Below are positions 32,125 through 41,377 of a DNA stretch of 64,000 nucleotides, piece by piece. Every line of letters starts with the position of its first letter. The stretch's first letter is position 1. The notes beneath the pieces are model-generated. The model was not told where the DNA came from and searched no databases. It was given only the letters and a program-made list of their open reading frames with translations. The position numbers and the translations under genes were made by a program. Where the stretch lies: assembly GCF_030372105.1 (NCBI RefSeq), contig NZ_JAUDBQ010000007.1:1-64000 (forward strand), in the 5' to 3' direction. The stretch comes from Cellulomonas cellasea. GTDB lineage: Bacteria > Actinomycetota > Actinomycetes > Actinomycetales > Cellulomonadaceae.

Positions 32125-33303
32125 TCAGCCCTGCGGGCGCAACGCGATGGTCATCGCCTCCACAGCGAGGAGCGGCGCGACGTTCCCGGCGAGCCGGGTG
32201 CGCGCCTCGCCGATGGCGTCCATCCGCCGCAGCGTCTGCTCGGGGGTGCTGCTGGCGGCGAGGGCCCGCACGTCGTCCTGCTGCTCGAGGTTGACCAGTT
32301 CGACGCCCGCGTGGAGCTGCACCACGAGGACGTCGCGGTACAGCGAGAGCAGGTCGATCATCGCGCGGTCGAGCACATCTCGTTGGGCGCGGGTGGCCCG
32401 GCGCTTCTGCTCCTCTTCGAGCAGGCGGATCTGGGCGCGCAGCGCCGGGGGGATGGTCGCGGCGCCCTCGGCGCCCATGGAGCGCAGCAACGCGGCGCGC
32501 TCGGCGGCGTCACGGTCCTCGGTGGCGGCCTTCGCGTCGGCCTGCGCGGTCTCCACGAGCTCCCCGGCGGCGAGCACGGCGTCGCCGACGCCCCGCACGC
32601 GCGGCGGGATGGACAGCACCTTGGCGCGGCGCGCGCGTGCCTGGGGGTCGCGGGCGAGGCGCCGGGCCACGCCCACGTGGCTCTGCGCGGCGCGGGCCAC
32701 TACCGCCGCCACTGCGGGGTCGATCCCGTCGCGGCGGACGAGCAGCTCGGCGACGGCGTCGACGGGCGGCACCCGCAGGGGCACGGAGCGGCTGCGTGAG
32801 CGGATGGTGACCAGCACGTCCTGCGGGCTGGGCGCGCACAGCAGCCACACGGTGCGCGGCGGCGGCTCCTCGATGGCCTTGAGCAGCACGTTGCCGCTGG
32901 TCTCGTTGAGCCGGTCGGCGTCCTCGATGATGATGACGCGCCAGCGCCCCTGCGACGGGGACCGCTGGGCGAGCTCGACGAGCGGACGTGCCGTCTCCGC
33001 GCGGATCTGCACGCCCTCGGTGGCGACGACTGTCACGTCGGGGTGCGTGCCAGCCAGCACCGTGGCGCAGGCGTGCGAGGTCACATCACCGCTCGGATCC
33101 TGCAGGGCGGCGGCGAAGGCGCGCGCGGCGTTGGACCGGCCCGATCCGGGCGGGCCCGTGATGAGCCAGGCGTGCGTCATCTGGGCGGGGTTCTCGGCCG
33201 CGCCGCGCAGCACCTCGATGGCGGGCTCCTGCCCGACGACGTCGTCCCAGACCGTCGCGCCAGTGCCAGTCGCGATCGGTGTCGCCGTCTCCCAGCCCGT
33301 CAC
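32125..33303 (-). CDS. holB: DNA polymerase III subunit delta'
   Basis: 392 residues from GTG (complement of 33301-33303), overlapping the tmk stop as GTGA. The AAA+ clamp-loader fold shows WDDVVGQEPAIEVLRGA, a P-loop GPPGSGRS, the acidic IIEDADRLNETSGNVLLKAI EEP segment and the sensor-1 region TIRSRSRSVPLR. The zinc-finger cysteines seen in gamma/tau are reduced (HACATVLAGTHPD), as in delta'. It belongs to the complex that loads the beta clamp. Coupled expression with tmk is typical. Confidence 0.92.
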   Translation of the reverse strand: MTGWETATPIATGTGATVWDDVVGQEPAIEVLRGAAENPAQMTHAWLITGPPGSGRSNAARAFAAALQDPSGDVTSHACATVLAGTHPDVTVVATEGVQIRAETARPLVELAQRSPSQGRWRVIIIEDADRLNETSGNVLLKAIEEPPPRTVWLLCAPSPQDVLVTIRSRSRSVPLRVPPVDAVAELLVRRDGIDPAVAAVVARAAQSHVGVARRLARDPQARARRAKVLSIPPRVRGVGDAVLAAGELVETAQADAKAATEDRDAAERAALLRSMGAEGAATIPPALRAQIRLLEEEQKRRATRAQRDVLDRAMIDLLSLYRDVLVVQLHAGVELVNLEQQDDVRALAASSTPEQTLRRMDAIGEARTRLAGNVAPLLAVEAMTIALRPQG

Positions 33304-33947
33304 GAGGCGCGCTCCAACAGCGCTGCCATCCGGTCCCGCACCTGGGCGGCGATCTCGTCGACAGGGCGGGTCGCGTCGAGCACGAGCCAGCGCGCCGGCT
33401 CGGCGGCGGCACGGTCCAGGAACGCCTGCCGGGTGCGGCGGTGGAAGTCGTCGCCCGCGCGCTCCAACCGGTCGGGGTCGCCGGTGAGGCGCGCGCGGCC
33501 CAGCACCGGGTCCAGGTCGAGCAGCACGGTCAGCGCGGGCATCAGGCCGTGGGTGGCCCACAGCGAGAGGTCCTCGACCTCCTGGGCGCCCAGGTCGCGC
33601 CCGCTGCCCTGGTAGGCCACCGAGGAGTCGAGGTAGCGGTCGGTGATGACCACGGCGCCGCGCTCGAGCGCCGGCCGGACCAGGGAGTGCACGTGGTGCG
33701 CGCGATCGGCGGCGTACAGCAGCGCCTCGGTGCGGGCGTCGACGTGGTCGCCGTGCAGCACCGCGTCGCGCAGCAGGTGGCCCAGTGCGGTTCCGCCGGG
33801 CTCGCGGGTGAGGACGACCTCGCGGCCGCGGGCCTGCACCCACTCGCCGAGCAGGCGGGACTGTGTGGACTTGCCGGCGCCGTCCCCGCCCTCGAAGGAG
33901 ACGAACACCCCGGGGGTCGTCGGGGTGGCGGGGGAAGTCGAGGTCAC
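33300..33947 (-). CDS. tmk: Thymidylate kinase
   Basis: 215 residues from GTG (complement of 33945-33947). P-loop FEGGDGAGKST at residues 18-28, the DRYLDSSVAYQG segment with the DR(Y/H) motif, and TREPGGT are diagnostic. It phosphorylates dTMP to dTDP. The C-terminal end overlaps holB. In many actinobacteria it directly follows topA; here topA is about 10.8 kb upstream. Confidence 0.95.
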   Translation of the reverse strand: MTSTSPATPTTPGVFVSFEGGDGAGKSTQSRLLGEWVQARGREVVLTREPGGTALGHLLRDAVLHGDHVDARTEALLYAADRAHHVHSLVRPALERGAVVITDRYLDSSVAYQGSGRDLGAQEVEDLSLWATHGLMPALTVLLDLDPVLGRARLTGDPDRLERAGDDFHRRTRQAFLDRAAAEPARWLVLDATRPVDEIAAQVRDRMAALLERAS

Positions 33948-34004
33948 GCCCGTCAGGGTATCCGCGATGGCTGACGCGGGCGCCCGCACCTGCCACACTG
34001 TCCC

Positions 34005-35792
34005 GTGACTATCACGCCGCGCGCAGAAGACAGCAGTGGGCTTCCGGTGTCCGCATCGCTGCCTGCCGAGGCCGACGAGGCCTTCGACCGCTTCTGCCGC
34101 CTGGCCCAGCGCCAACTCGGCGCCCCCGTGGTCCTCGCCTCGCTGATCTCCCAAGAGGGGCAGGTCATCCCCGGCGCGGTGGGGCTGGCGCCGGACCTGG
34201 ACGCCGCCCGCGCACTGCCCCTGACGCTCTCCCTGTGCCAGCACGTGGTGGCGGACGCGTCCCCGCTGATCAGCCAGGACGCCCGGCTCGACCCGCGCCT
34301 CAGCGACAGCGGCGCCGTGCGCGAGTTGGGCTTCGTGGCCTACGCCGGGTTCCCGATCGTCGACGAGCGGGACCAGGTGGTGGGCTCGCTGTGCGCCCTG
34401 GACGTGGAGCCGCGCGAGTGGGCTGAGGACGACCTCGCTGTGCTGCTCGACCTGGCCGAGGCGTGCAGCTCCGAGCTGCGGCTGCGCGGCGAGCGCGAGC
34501 GCGCGCGGCGGGCCCAGCAGCAGGCCACCCGCTCCTACCGGCAGAGCGGGTTGCTGCTCCTGCTCAGCGACGCGTTCCAGGACGCGCTGACGGTCCGGGA
34601 CGTGGCGCGCACGGCGGCCCGGGTCGCCGCGACCGGGTTGGGCACTGCCTTCACCGGCCTGGCCGCCCTGGAGCGCGACGGCAAGAGCCTGTCGTACATC
34701 TCGATGGACGCCTTCACCGGCGACGACGTCGAGCGGTGGCGGCGGACGCGGCTCACGGACGACAGGCCCATCGCGCATGTCGCCCGCACCCGCACGGCGC
34801 TGTTCTACGAGGACCGCGCCGCGCTCATCGCGGACTTCCCGGTGGTCGAGCAGATGGAGTTCATGGGCGAGGCGCGGGCATTCCTCCCCCTGGTGTCCCA
34901 GCACCGGCTCATCGGCGTGCTGGGCATCGGCTGGCTGCAGCAGCGGTCATTCGACGACGACAACCGCACCATCAAGACCGCCCTGGCCGCCTACACCGCG
35001 CAAGCGCTGGAGCGGGCCCAGCTCCTCGAGGAGCGCCGCGACGTGGCGCGCACGCTGCAGGACGCGATGCTCACCGCGCTGCCGCAGCCTGAGCACCTGG
35101 CCATGGCCGCGCACTACCTGCCCGCGGGCCGCGCGGACCGGGTGGGCGGCGACTGGTACGACGCCGTGGTGCTGCCCGGCGGCTCCGTGGCCGTGATGGT
35201 GGGCGACGTCACCGGCCATGACATGGACGCCGCGGCGCGCATGGGCCAACTCCGGTCGACGCTCCGGGCCTTCGCCTGGGACCGCCCGGACCTGCCCTCG
35301 ACCTGGCTCGCACGGCTCGACCACGCCATCAAGGGCCTGGGCCTGGGCACCGTGGCGACGGCGTTGGCCGGCCGCATTGACAGGGTGGACGGCGGCTACC
35401 GGTTGCACTGGTCGAGCGCGGGCCACCCGCCGCCGGTGCTGGTGCGCCCGGGCGCGGGCGCGTGGGCCCTTGGCGGCCATGGCGCCAACGACCTGCTGCT
35501 GGGCATCAACCCGCAGCGCGCGCGACGCGACCACGTCGACGACCTGCTGCCGGGCGACACGGTGCTGCTGCACACCGACGGCCTGGTGGAGCGGCGGGGC
35601 CGCCCCCTCCAGGAGAGCCTCGACACGCTCACCGCGACCGCGGGCCGGCTCAGCCACCTGCCGCCGGACAAGCTGGTCCGTGCCCTGACCGACGAGTTGG
35701 TGGGCGGTCAGCCGTCCGACGACACGGCGTTGCTGGCCGTGCAGCTCCGCCACTGCCCCGGCGACGCGGAGGTCACTCCCCCGGGTACGTGA
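34005..35792 (+). CDS. GAF-domain SpoIIE/PP2C serine phosphatase
   Basis: 595 residues from GTG 34005. Two GAF-like domains: residues about 25-165 (ASLISQEGQVIPGAVGLAPD, GFPIVDERDQVVGSLCALDV) and about 185-345. They are followed by a SpoIIE-type PP2C domain (370-585) with metal-binding motifs GGDWYDAVVLPGG, VGDVTGHDMDAAA, SSAGHPPP and HTDGLVERRG. No transmembrane segment, kinase or STAS domain. It probably dephosphorylates an anti-sigma antagonist in a partner-switching pathway; the STAS-like protein at 48672-49064 is a possible but unproved partner. The 3' end overlaps the convergent oxidoreductase by 20 bases. Confidence 0.87.
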   Translation: MTITPRAEDSSGLPVSASLPAEADEAFDRFCRLAQRQLGAPVVLASLISQEGQVIPGAVGLAPDLDAARALPLTLSLCQHVVADASPLISQDARLDPRLSDSGAVRELGFVAYAGFPIVDERDQVVGSLCALDVEPREWAEDDLAVLLDLAEACSSELRLRGERERARRAQQQATRSYRQSGLLLLLSDAFQDALTVRDVARTAARVAATGLGTAFTGLAALERDGKSLSYISMDAFTGDDVERWRRTRLTDDRPIAHVARTRTALFYEDRAALIADFPVVEQMEFMGEARAFLPLVSQHRLIGVLGIGWLQQRSFDDDNRTIKTALAAYTAQALERAQLLEERRDVARTLQDAMLTALPQPEHLAMAAHYLPAGRADRVGGDWYDAVVLPGGSVAVMVGDVTGHDMDAAARMGQLRSTLRAFAWDRPDLPSTWLARLDHAIKGLGLGTVATALAGRIDRVDGGYRLHWSSAGHPPPVLVRPGAGAWALGGHGANDLLLGINPQRARRDHVDDLLPGDTVLLHTDGLVERRGRPLQESLDTLTATAGRLSHLPPDKLVRALTDELVGGQPSDDTALLAVQLRHCPGDAEVTPPGT

Positions 35793-36777
35793 CCCCGACC
35801 TGCGCGCGCACGTCGTCGAGGGTCCGCATCACCGCGAGGGTGTCGTCCCAGGTGAGCAGGGGGCTCTCGACATCGCCGGCGGCGATCCGCCGGGACACCT
35901 CGGCCGCCTCGTACTGCAGGCCCTTGGTGGCGGGCAGGTCGAACGTCCACACCCGGCCGTCACGGCGGACCACCCGGAACGACGTGGGCGTGTAGAAGGA
36001 GCCCGCGACCTCCACGAAGCCCTCGGTGCCGGAGATCGTGGCGGTGGTCGGCGTCTTGGCCCACAGCGTGGTGGTCAGTGTCGCCTGCACGCCGCCCGGG
36101 TAGGTGAGGGCCATCGACACCTGGCCGTCCACGCCGGTCTCGGTGAGCGCGCCCACGGCGTGCACCGACTCGGGGGCGCCCAGGAAGTCATGCGCGAAGG
36201 ACACCGGGTACACCCCGAGGTCGAGCAGCGCGCCGCCGGCGAGCGCCGGGTCGAACAGGCGGCTGGCCGGGTTGAACGCGAAGTGCTGGCCGTGATCGGC
36301 GGTGATGTTGACGATGTCGCCGATCTCGCCGGCGTCGACCACCTGGTGCAGTGCGGCGATGTGCGGCAGGAACCGCGTCCACATCGCCTCCATCACGAAG
36401 ACCCCCGCCTTGCGCGCGGCGGCGAAGACCTGCTCGGCCTCGGCGGTGTTGCGGGTGAACGCCTTCTCGACGAGCACGTGCTTGCCCGCGGCGATGGCCA
36501 GCAGCGCGTGCTCGAGGTGCTCGGAGTGCGGGGTGGCGACGTACACGACGTCCACCTGCGGGTCCTCGACGAGGTCGCGGTAGCCGACGTGCGTCGTCGG
36601 GATGCCGTGCGCCGTGGCGAACCGCTCGGCGCGGTCCCGGTTGCGGGAGCCGACGGCGACGAGCTGCGCGCGGGTGTGCGCGTTGACCGCGTCGGCGAAG
36701 ACGCCGGCGATTCCGCCAGCCCCCAAGATGCCCCAGCGGATCGGGGGTGCGGTGCGCGGGTCCTCGGTGCGTGACAT
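35773..36777 (-). CDS. Gfo/Idh/MocA-family oxidoreductase
   Basis: 334 residues from ATG (complement of 36775-36777). The N-terminal Rossmann fold has WGILGAGGIA (residues about 14-23), the segment VVYVATPHSEH and the catalytic EKAFTRN (EKP-type motif with Ala in place of Pro). The C-terminal part fits the family's alpha/beta substrate domain (SRLFDPALAGGALLDLGVYP). Likely an NAD(P)-dependent sugar or polyol dehydrogenase; substrate unknown. It is convergent with the phosphatase and divergent from the glycerol dehydrogenase-like gene. Confidence 0.87.
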   Translation of the reverse strand: MSRTEDPRTAPPIRWGILGAGGIAGVFADAVNAHTRAQLVAVGSRNRDRAERFATAHGIPTTHVGYRDLVEDPQVDVVYVATPHSEHLEHALLAIAAGKHVLVEKAFTRNTAEAEQVFAAARKAGVFVMEAMWTRFLPHIAALHQVVDAGEIGDIVNITADHGQHFAFNPASRLFDPALAGGALLDLGVYPVSFAHDFLGAPESVHAVGALTETGVDGQVSMALTYPGGVQATLTTTLWAKTPTTATISGTEGFVEVAGSFYTPTSFRVVRRDGRVWTFDLPATKGLQYEAAEVSRRIAAGDVESPLLTWDDTLAVMRTLDDVRAQVGVTYPGE

Positions 36778-36916
36778 GCCGACCAACCTAGCGCCCCCAC
36801 TGCGGCCTGGGCGGTTGGCGCCTACCGTGGATGTGTCGCCGGTCAGCCGGCCCCGTCGCCCCGCGACGACGCCGCACACCCGTCGGCGGCGTCATGCCAC
36901 GTCCCGGGGAGGACCC

Positions 36917-38065
36917 ATGCCCGCGCAGTCGCCCGTCCGCACCTTCATCAGCCCGGCCCGCTACACCCAGGGCCGTGGAGCCCTGGCCTCGCTGGGCGTC
37001 CAGCTCGCCCCCATCGGCAGACAGCCGCTGGTCATCGCCGACGACGTGGTGTGGGGGCTCGTCGAGGAGAGAGTCCGCAGCTCGCTCGAGGGCGCTGGCC
37101 TGCCGGTGCGCCGTGAGGGCTTCGGCGTGTTCGCGACGGCCGCGGCGGTGGAGCGCATCGCCGAGCAGATCCGCTCCACCGGCTCGGACGTCGTGGTGGG
37201 CGTCGGCGGTGGCAGCACCATCGACGCGGTGAAGGCGGCAGGCGACCTGGTGGGCATCCGCTGGGTCAGCGTGCCGACCGTCGCGTCCACCGACGCCCCG
37301 TGCTCCGCGCTGTCCGTGATCTACACCGAGGACGGCGCCTTCGAGGAGTACCGGTTCTTCTCCCACAACCCGGACCTGGTGCTGGTCGACACCCAGCTCG
37401 TGGCGAACGCGCCCGCCCGGTTCCTGGTGGCGGGGGTCGGCGACGCGCTCGCGACGTGGATCGAGGCCCGGGCCGTGGCCGAGGCACGGTCGACGACGAT
37501 GGCCGGCGGGCAGCCCACCACGACGGGCACTGCCCTGGCGAAGCTGAGCTGGGACGTGCTGTGGGAGTCCGCGCTGCCCGCCGTCTGGGCCGTGCGGAAC
37601 CACTTGGTGACCCCTGCCGTCGAGCGGGTCGTGGAGGCGAACACGCTGTTGTCGGGGGTGGGCTTCGAGTCCGGCGGGCTGGCCGCCGCGCACGCCATCC
37701 ACAACGGCCTGACAGCGGCCCCGCAGACCCACGGCCTGATGCACGGGCAGAAGGTGAACATCGGGTCCGTCACCCAGCTCGTGCTCGAGGGCGCGCCCTC
37801 CGCCGAGATCGGGGCGTTCGTGGAGTTCACCACCCGCGTCGGGCTGCCGAACACGCTCACGGAGATCGGCCTGTCGCTTGACGACGTGGACGACCTGACC
37901 CGCGTGGCAGAGCTCGCGCTCGCCGAGGGCGAGACGATCCACGCGATGCCGTTCGCCATCACGGTCCCCGAGCTCGTGGACGCGCTGCGTGCCATCGAGA
38001 CGTTGTCCCGCGAGGTCCGGGCCGCCGCAGGGCTCCCCGAGCCGATGCCGTACCGGGCGCACTGA
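36917..38065 (+). CDS. gldA: Glycerol dehydrogenase-like iron/zinc-dependent alcohol dehydrogenase
   Basis: 382 residues from ATG 36917, preceded by GGGGAGGA. The NAD-binding GGGSTIDAVKAAG, the STDAPCSALSVIYT segment with the metal Asp region, GVGDALATWIEA, and two His ligands in AHAIHNGLTAAPQTHGLMHG identify GldA-type enzymes, which oxidise glycerol to dihydroxyacetone. Related enzymes of the same fold use other polyols, so the substrate is probable rather than certain. It is divergent from the oxidoreductase at 35773. Confidence 0.87.
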   Translation: MPAQSPVRTFISPARYTQGRGALASLGVQLAPIGRQPLVIADDVVWGLVEERVRSSLEGAGLPVRREGFGVFATAAAVERIAEQIRSTGSDVVVGVGGGSTIDAVKAAGDLVGIRWVSVPTVASTDAPCSALSVIYTEDGAFEEYRFFSHNPDLVLVDTQLVANAPARFLVAGVGDALATWIEARAVAEARSTTMAGGQPTTTGTALAKLSWDVLWESALPAVWAVRNHLVTPAVERVVEANTLLSGVGFESGGLAAAHAIHNGLTAAPQTHGLMHGQKVNIGSVTQLVLEGAPSAEIGAFVEFTTRVGLPNTLTEIGLSLDDVDDLTRVAELALAEGETIHAMPFAITVPELVDALRAIETLSREVRAAAGLPEPMPYRAH

Positions 38066-38096
38066 GCCCGACTGGCCGGGGGCAGGCGGGGCGCCG

Positions 38097-38948
38097 TCAG
38101 GATGCCGCGGCGACCACCGCCACCCCGGCCAGCACCGCCGCCACCCCGGCCACCTGCACCGGTTGCAGCCGTTCGCGCAGCAGCCGCCAGCCGAGCAGCA
38201 CCGTGACCACCGGGTACAGCGACGCGAGCACGGCGACGAGGGACAGCGCGCCGGAGCGGGAGGCCAGCGCGAAGCAGACGTTCGCGAGCAGCCCGATCAC
38301 GCCGATCGCGACGATGCCCACCAGCGAGCCGCGATCCGCATCCGCCCAGGGCCGTGCGGCGAGCCGGCGCCAGACGACCAGGGCGGCCGCCGCGTAGAGG
38401 CCCAGCGTCACCACGGCGCCGACGAACAGCGTGGCGGGCACGCTCGTGGCGCTGCCGCGCGCCACCGACAGGTTGGCCAGCCCGAACGCGCCGGCCGCGA
38501 GCACTGCGAGCGCGATGGGCCGCACGCCGTGCCCGGTGGCGCCCCGCACCTCGGGCCCGCTGGCCAGCACGGTGCCGACCAGCGCGAGGACGAGCGCGCC
38601 CACCACCACGGCGCCGAGCCGCTCCCCGTCCAGCCATCCGGCGGCGACGGGCACCAGCGCGCTGAGCGCGGTGATGGGGGCGACGACCCCCATCGTGCCG
38701 ATCGCGAGGGCCCGGAACAACGACGCGACGGCCACCGCTGTGGCGACCCCGGCGGCGACGCCCCAGGCCCAGGCCGTGCTGCCGCCCGCTGCGACGTCGC
38801 CGCGCAGCAGGTTCGGCACCAGCGCCACAGTCGTCACCACCTGCGAGCCGAGCAGCACCAAGAGCAGCGGGACCTTGCGGGACAGCGCCCCGCCCAGATA
38901 GTCGGAGGTGCCGAGCAGCGCGGCCGCGACCACGGCGAGCCAGATCAA
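38097..38948 (-). CDS. EamA/DMT-family transporter
   Basis: 283 residues from TTG (complement of 38946-38948), overlapping the upstream ATPase stop as TTGA. About ten hydrophobic helices in two halves (LAVVAAALLGTSDYLGGALS, VAPITALSALVPVAAGWLDG; second half LAVLAAGAFGLANLSVARGS, ...LASLYPVVTVLLGWRLLRER) give the inverted repeat of EamA proteins. It is an exporter or permease of small metabolites; the overlap with the ECF operon suggests a substrate linked to nucleosides or bases, but this is inference. Confidence 0.85.
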   Translation of the reverse strand: MIWLAVVAAALLGTSDYLGGALSRKVPLLLVLLGSQVVTTVALVPNLLRGDVAAGGSTAWAWGVAAGVATAVAVASLFRALAIGTMGVVAPITALSALVPVAAGWLDGERLGAVVVGALVLALVGTVLASGPEVRGATGHGVRPIALAVLAAGAFGLANLSVARGSATSVPATLFVGAVVTLGLYAAAALVVWRRLAARPWADADRGSLVGIVAIGVIGLLANVCFALASRSGALSLVAVLASLYPVVTVLLGWRLLRERLQPVQVAGVAAVLAGVAVVAAAS

Positions 38949-39757
38949 CGGACCGCCCGACGCGCCGCGAGGCCGTCGACGAAGGCCGGGACCGTCAGCG
39001 GCGAGGAGTCCCAGCCGAGCTCGTCGGCCAGGCGCAGCAGCTGCGGCGGCTCGACTTGCGCGTCGGCCAGCGCCGCGGCCTGGCGGAACGCCCTCTCCGG
39101 CACGTCGTCGGCACGCACCTGGCCGTCGGCCATGACCACCACGCGGTCGAAGTTCTCGGCGCAGAAGTCCATGTCGTGGGTGATGGCCACGACGGTGCGG
39201 CCCTGGGCGGCGAGGTCGGCGACGATGCGCGCGATCATCTGCACGCCGCGCTCGTCCTGCCCGGTGGTCGGCTCGTCGAGCACCACCACCTGCGTCTGCA
39301 TCGCGAGCACGGAGGCGAGGGCCACCCGCTTCCGCTCGGAGAGGGCCAGGTGGTACGGGTGGTCCTGGGCATGCTCGGTGAGGCCGGTGGCCGATAGTGC
39401 CTCGCGCACGGCCTGCGCGGACCGCTCGGCGTCGAAGCCGAGGTTCCGCGGCCCGAAGGTCACGTCGTCGATGACCTTGCGCGCGAAGAGCTGCTCGTCG
39501 GGGTTCTGGAACACGTAGCCGACGCGGGCGGCGAGGTCGGCGATGTCCTTGTCGGACGTCGTCCAGTCGCCCACCCGCACTGTCCCCTGACTGGGCCGGA
39601 AGATGCCGTTCAGATGCCGCACCAGCGTGGTCTTCCCGGCGCCGTTCTGGCCGACGATGGCCAACCGCTGCCCGGCCGGCACATGCAGGGTCACGCCCCG
39701 CACCGCGTGCACGCCCGACGGGTACGTGTGGTGCACGTCCTCGAAGTACAGGTCCAT
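38945..39757 (-). CDS. ECF transporter ATPase (second copy)
   Basis: 270 residues from ATG (complement of 39755-39757). Walker A GQNGAGKTT (residues about 33-41), Q-loop FQNPDEQLFA, Walker B VVVLDEPTTG and switch His ITHDMDF are present. The signature is LALSERKRVALAS, not LSGGQ: the Gly pair is replaced by Glu-Arg. With its neighbour at 39759 it would form the asymmetric EcfA/EcfA' pair that powers the importer. One base separates the two ATPase genes. Confidence 0.9.
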   Translation of the reverse strand: MDLYFEDVHHTYPSGVHAVRGVTLHVPAGQRLAIVGQNGAGKTTLVRHLNGIFRPSQGTVRVGDWTTSDKDIADLAARVGYVFQNPDEQLFARKVIDDVTFGPRNLGFDAERSAQAVREALSATGLTEHAQDHPYHLALSERKRVALASVLAMQTQVVVLDEPTTGQDERGVQMIARIVADLAAQGRTVVAITHDMDFCAENFDRVVVMADGQVRADDVPERAFRQAAALADAQVEPPQLLRLADELGWDSSPLTVPAFVDGLAARRAVR

Positions 39758-39758
39758 G

Positions 39759-40598
39759 TCAGGCTCCCCGTCCGAAGGTGAGCAGCGCGTCGTCGAAGGA
39801 CACCGGCGTGGGGCCGGGCACGTCGAGGCCCCGGTCGCGTGCCGACCGCGCCGCCTGCGTGTAGCGCGTGGAGCCGGTGCCCCACTGGGTGAGGCGCTCG
39901 TCGCTGAGCACCTCGCGCGGCTCACCCTGCAATGCGACGCGGCCGCCGGCCAGCACCACGACCTGGTCCGCGTGGTCGCGGAGCTGCTCGAGCTTGTGCT
40001 CCAGCAGCACCACTGTGGTGCCGTCGCGGGTGAGCTCGGAGACCACGTCGAACACCATCCGGGTGCCGCCGGGGTCGAGTTGGGACGTCGGCTCGTCCAT
40101 GACCAGCACCGCCGGGCGCATCACGAGCATCGAGGCGATGGCCACGAGCTGCATCTGCCCGCCGGAGAGCGCATACGGCGAGCGGTCCATGAGGTGCGAG
40201 ATGCGCAGCAGCTCCCCCACCGCCTCGATGCGCATGATCATCTCGGCCCGCTCGATGCCGAGGTTCTCCAACCCGAACGCGATCTCCTCCCGCACCGTGA
40301 ACTTCGCGCCGGAGATCTGGTTGAAGGGGTTCTGGGTGACCAGCCCGACCTTCTCGATGGCCTCGGCCAGCGGGGTCTGCGGCACGTCGATGCCGCCCAC
40401 CTGCACGCTGCCGGCCAGTTCCCCGCCCTCGGCGTGCGGCACGAAGCCGGACAGCACCTTGGCGAGCGTCGACTTGCCCGCCCCCGAGGCGCCCACCACG
40501 CCGCAGAGCGTGCCCCGCGGGACATGCAGCGACAGGTCGGTGAGCACGGTGACGGCCGCATCCGGGTAGGCGTAGGTGACGTGGTCGAGCGCGATCAT
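39759..40598 (-). CDS. ECF transporter ATPase (first copy)
   Basis: 279 residues from ATG (complement of 40596-40598), TGATG overlap with ecfT. Walker A GASGAGKST (residues about 35-43), Q-loop TQNPFNQI, intact signature YALSGGQMQ, Walker B VLVMDEPTSQ and LLEHKLEQL at the switch His. It has the standard LSGGQ that its partner lacks. Confidence 0.9.
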   Translation of the reverse strand: MIALDHVTYAYPDAAVTVLTDLSLHVPRGTLCGVVGASGAGKSTLAKVLSGFVPHAEGGELAGSVQVGGIDVPQTPLAEAIEKVGLVTQNPFNQISGAKFTVREEIAFGLENLGIERAEMIMRIEAVGELLRISHLMDRSPYALSGGQMQLVAIASMLVMRPAVLVMDEPTSQLDPGGTRMVFDVVSELTRDGTTVVLLEHKLEQLRDHADQVVVLAGGRVALQGEPREVLSDERLTQWGTGSTRYTQAARSARDRGLDVPGPTPVSFDDALLTFGRGA

Positions 40599-41374
40599 CA
40601 CAGACCTCCGATGAAGGGGAAGACGACGGCCACGGCGCCGACGGCTGCCATCGCCCAGCGGGCGGCCCGCTGGCCTGGCGTGTCGGCCACGACCGTGAGG
40701 GCGGTGCGCTTGCGGGTGGCTCCGAACGCGCGCGCCTCCATCGCCGTGGACCGCTCCTCGACATCCGTGAACAGCCCGAGGATGAGCGGGGTGACCAGCG
40801 GCAGCAGCACCTTGGCGCGGCGCAGCACGTTGCCGTCGGTGCGCAGGCCACGGGCCCGCTGCGCGAGCAGGATCGCGTCGGCCCGGTCCCGGAAGGCCGG
40901 CACGATCTGCAGCGTCGAGCTGATGACATAGCTGATCTTGGGCGGCATGCCGTGCTGGCTCAGCGCCGACATCAGGTCGCCCGGATGGGTGGTGAGCAGC
41001 AGCAGCAGGAACGCCGTGACCAGCACCACGATGCGCAGCGCGATGCCGAGCGCGAACATCAGGCCCTCGGCGGTGACCCGCGCCGGGCCCAGCTCGGCGA
41101 GCACCGTGGTGCCCTCCGGGAAGAACAGGCCCTGCACCAGCACGAGCGCGGTGAGCAGCGGCAGCAGCAGCTTCACGCTGATCCCCCCGAGCGTCCGGCC
41201 GCACCGGGAGACCGCCGCGGCCGGGACGACGACGCCCACCAGGACCGCGGCGGACACCCACCAGATCGGCAGGGCGAACACGATCACGATGAGCATGAGC
41301 ACCCCGACGAGCTTGGTCACCGGGTTGAGCCGGTGCAGGGGTGAGCCACGGTCCTGGTAGAACGTCGTCGCCAT
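40598..41374 (-). CDS. ecfT: ECF transporter transmembrane T component
   Basis: 258 residues from ATG (complement of 41372-41374). Five or six hydrophobic helices, and the two coupling motifs AQRARGLRTDG and AMEARAFGATRKRT (the paired Ala-Arg-Gly type motifs that contact the ATPases). It links the S component to the two ATPases. Its stop overlaps the ATPase at 39759. Confidence 0.92.
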   Translation of the reverse strand: MATTFYQDRGSPLHRLNPVTKLVGVLMLIVIVFALPIWWVSAAVLVGVVVPAAAVSRCGRTLGGISVKLLLPLLTALVLVQGLFFPEGTTVLAELGPARVTAEGLMFALGIALRIVVLVTAFLLLLLTTHPGDLMSALSQHGMPPKISYVISSTLQIVPAFRDRADAILLAQRARGLRTDGNVLRRAKVLLPLVTPLILGLFTDVEERSTAMEARAFGATRKRTALTVVADTPGQRAARWAMAAVGAVAVVFPFIGGL

Positions 41375-41377
41375 CGG

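Noticed and set aside
30551..33487. 978-codon open frame on the + strand opposite the hydrolase and holB
   Set aside because: Artefact of GC-rich codons; it spans two well-supported minus-strand genes and has no recognisable motif.
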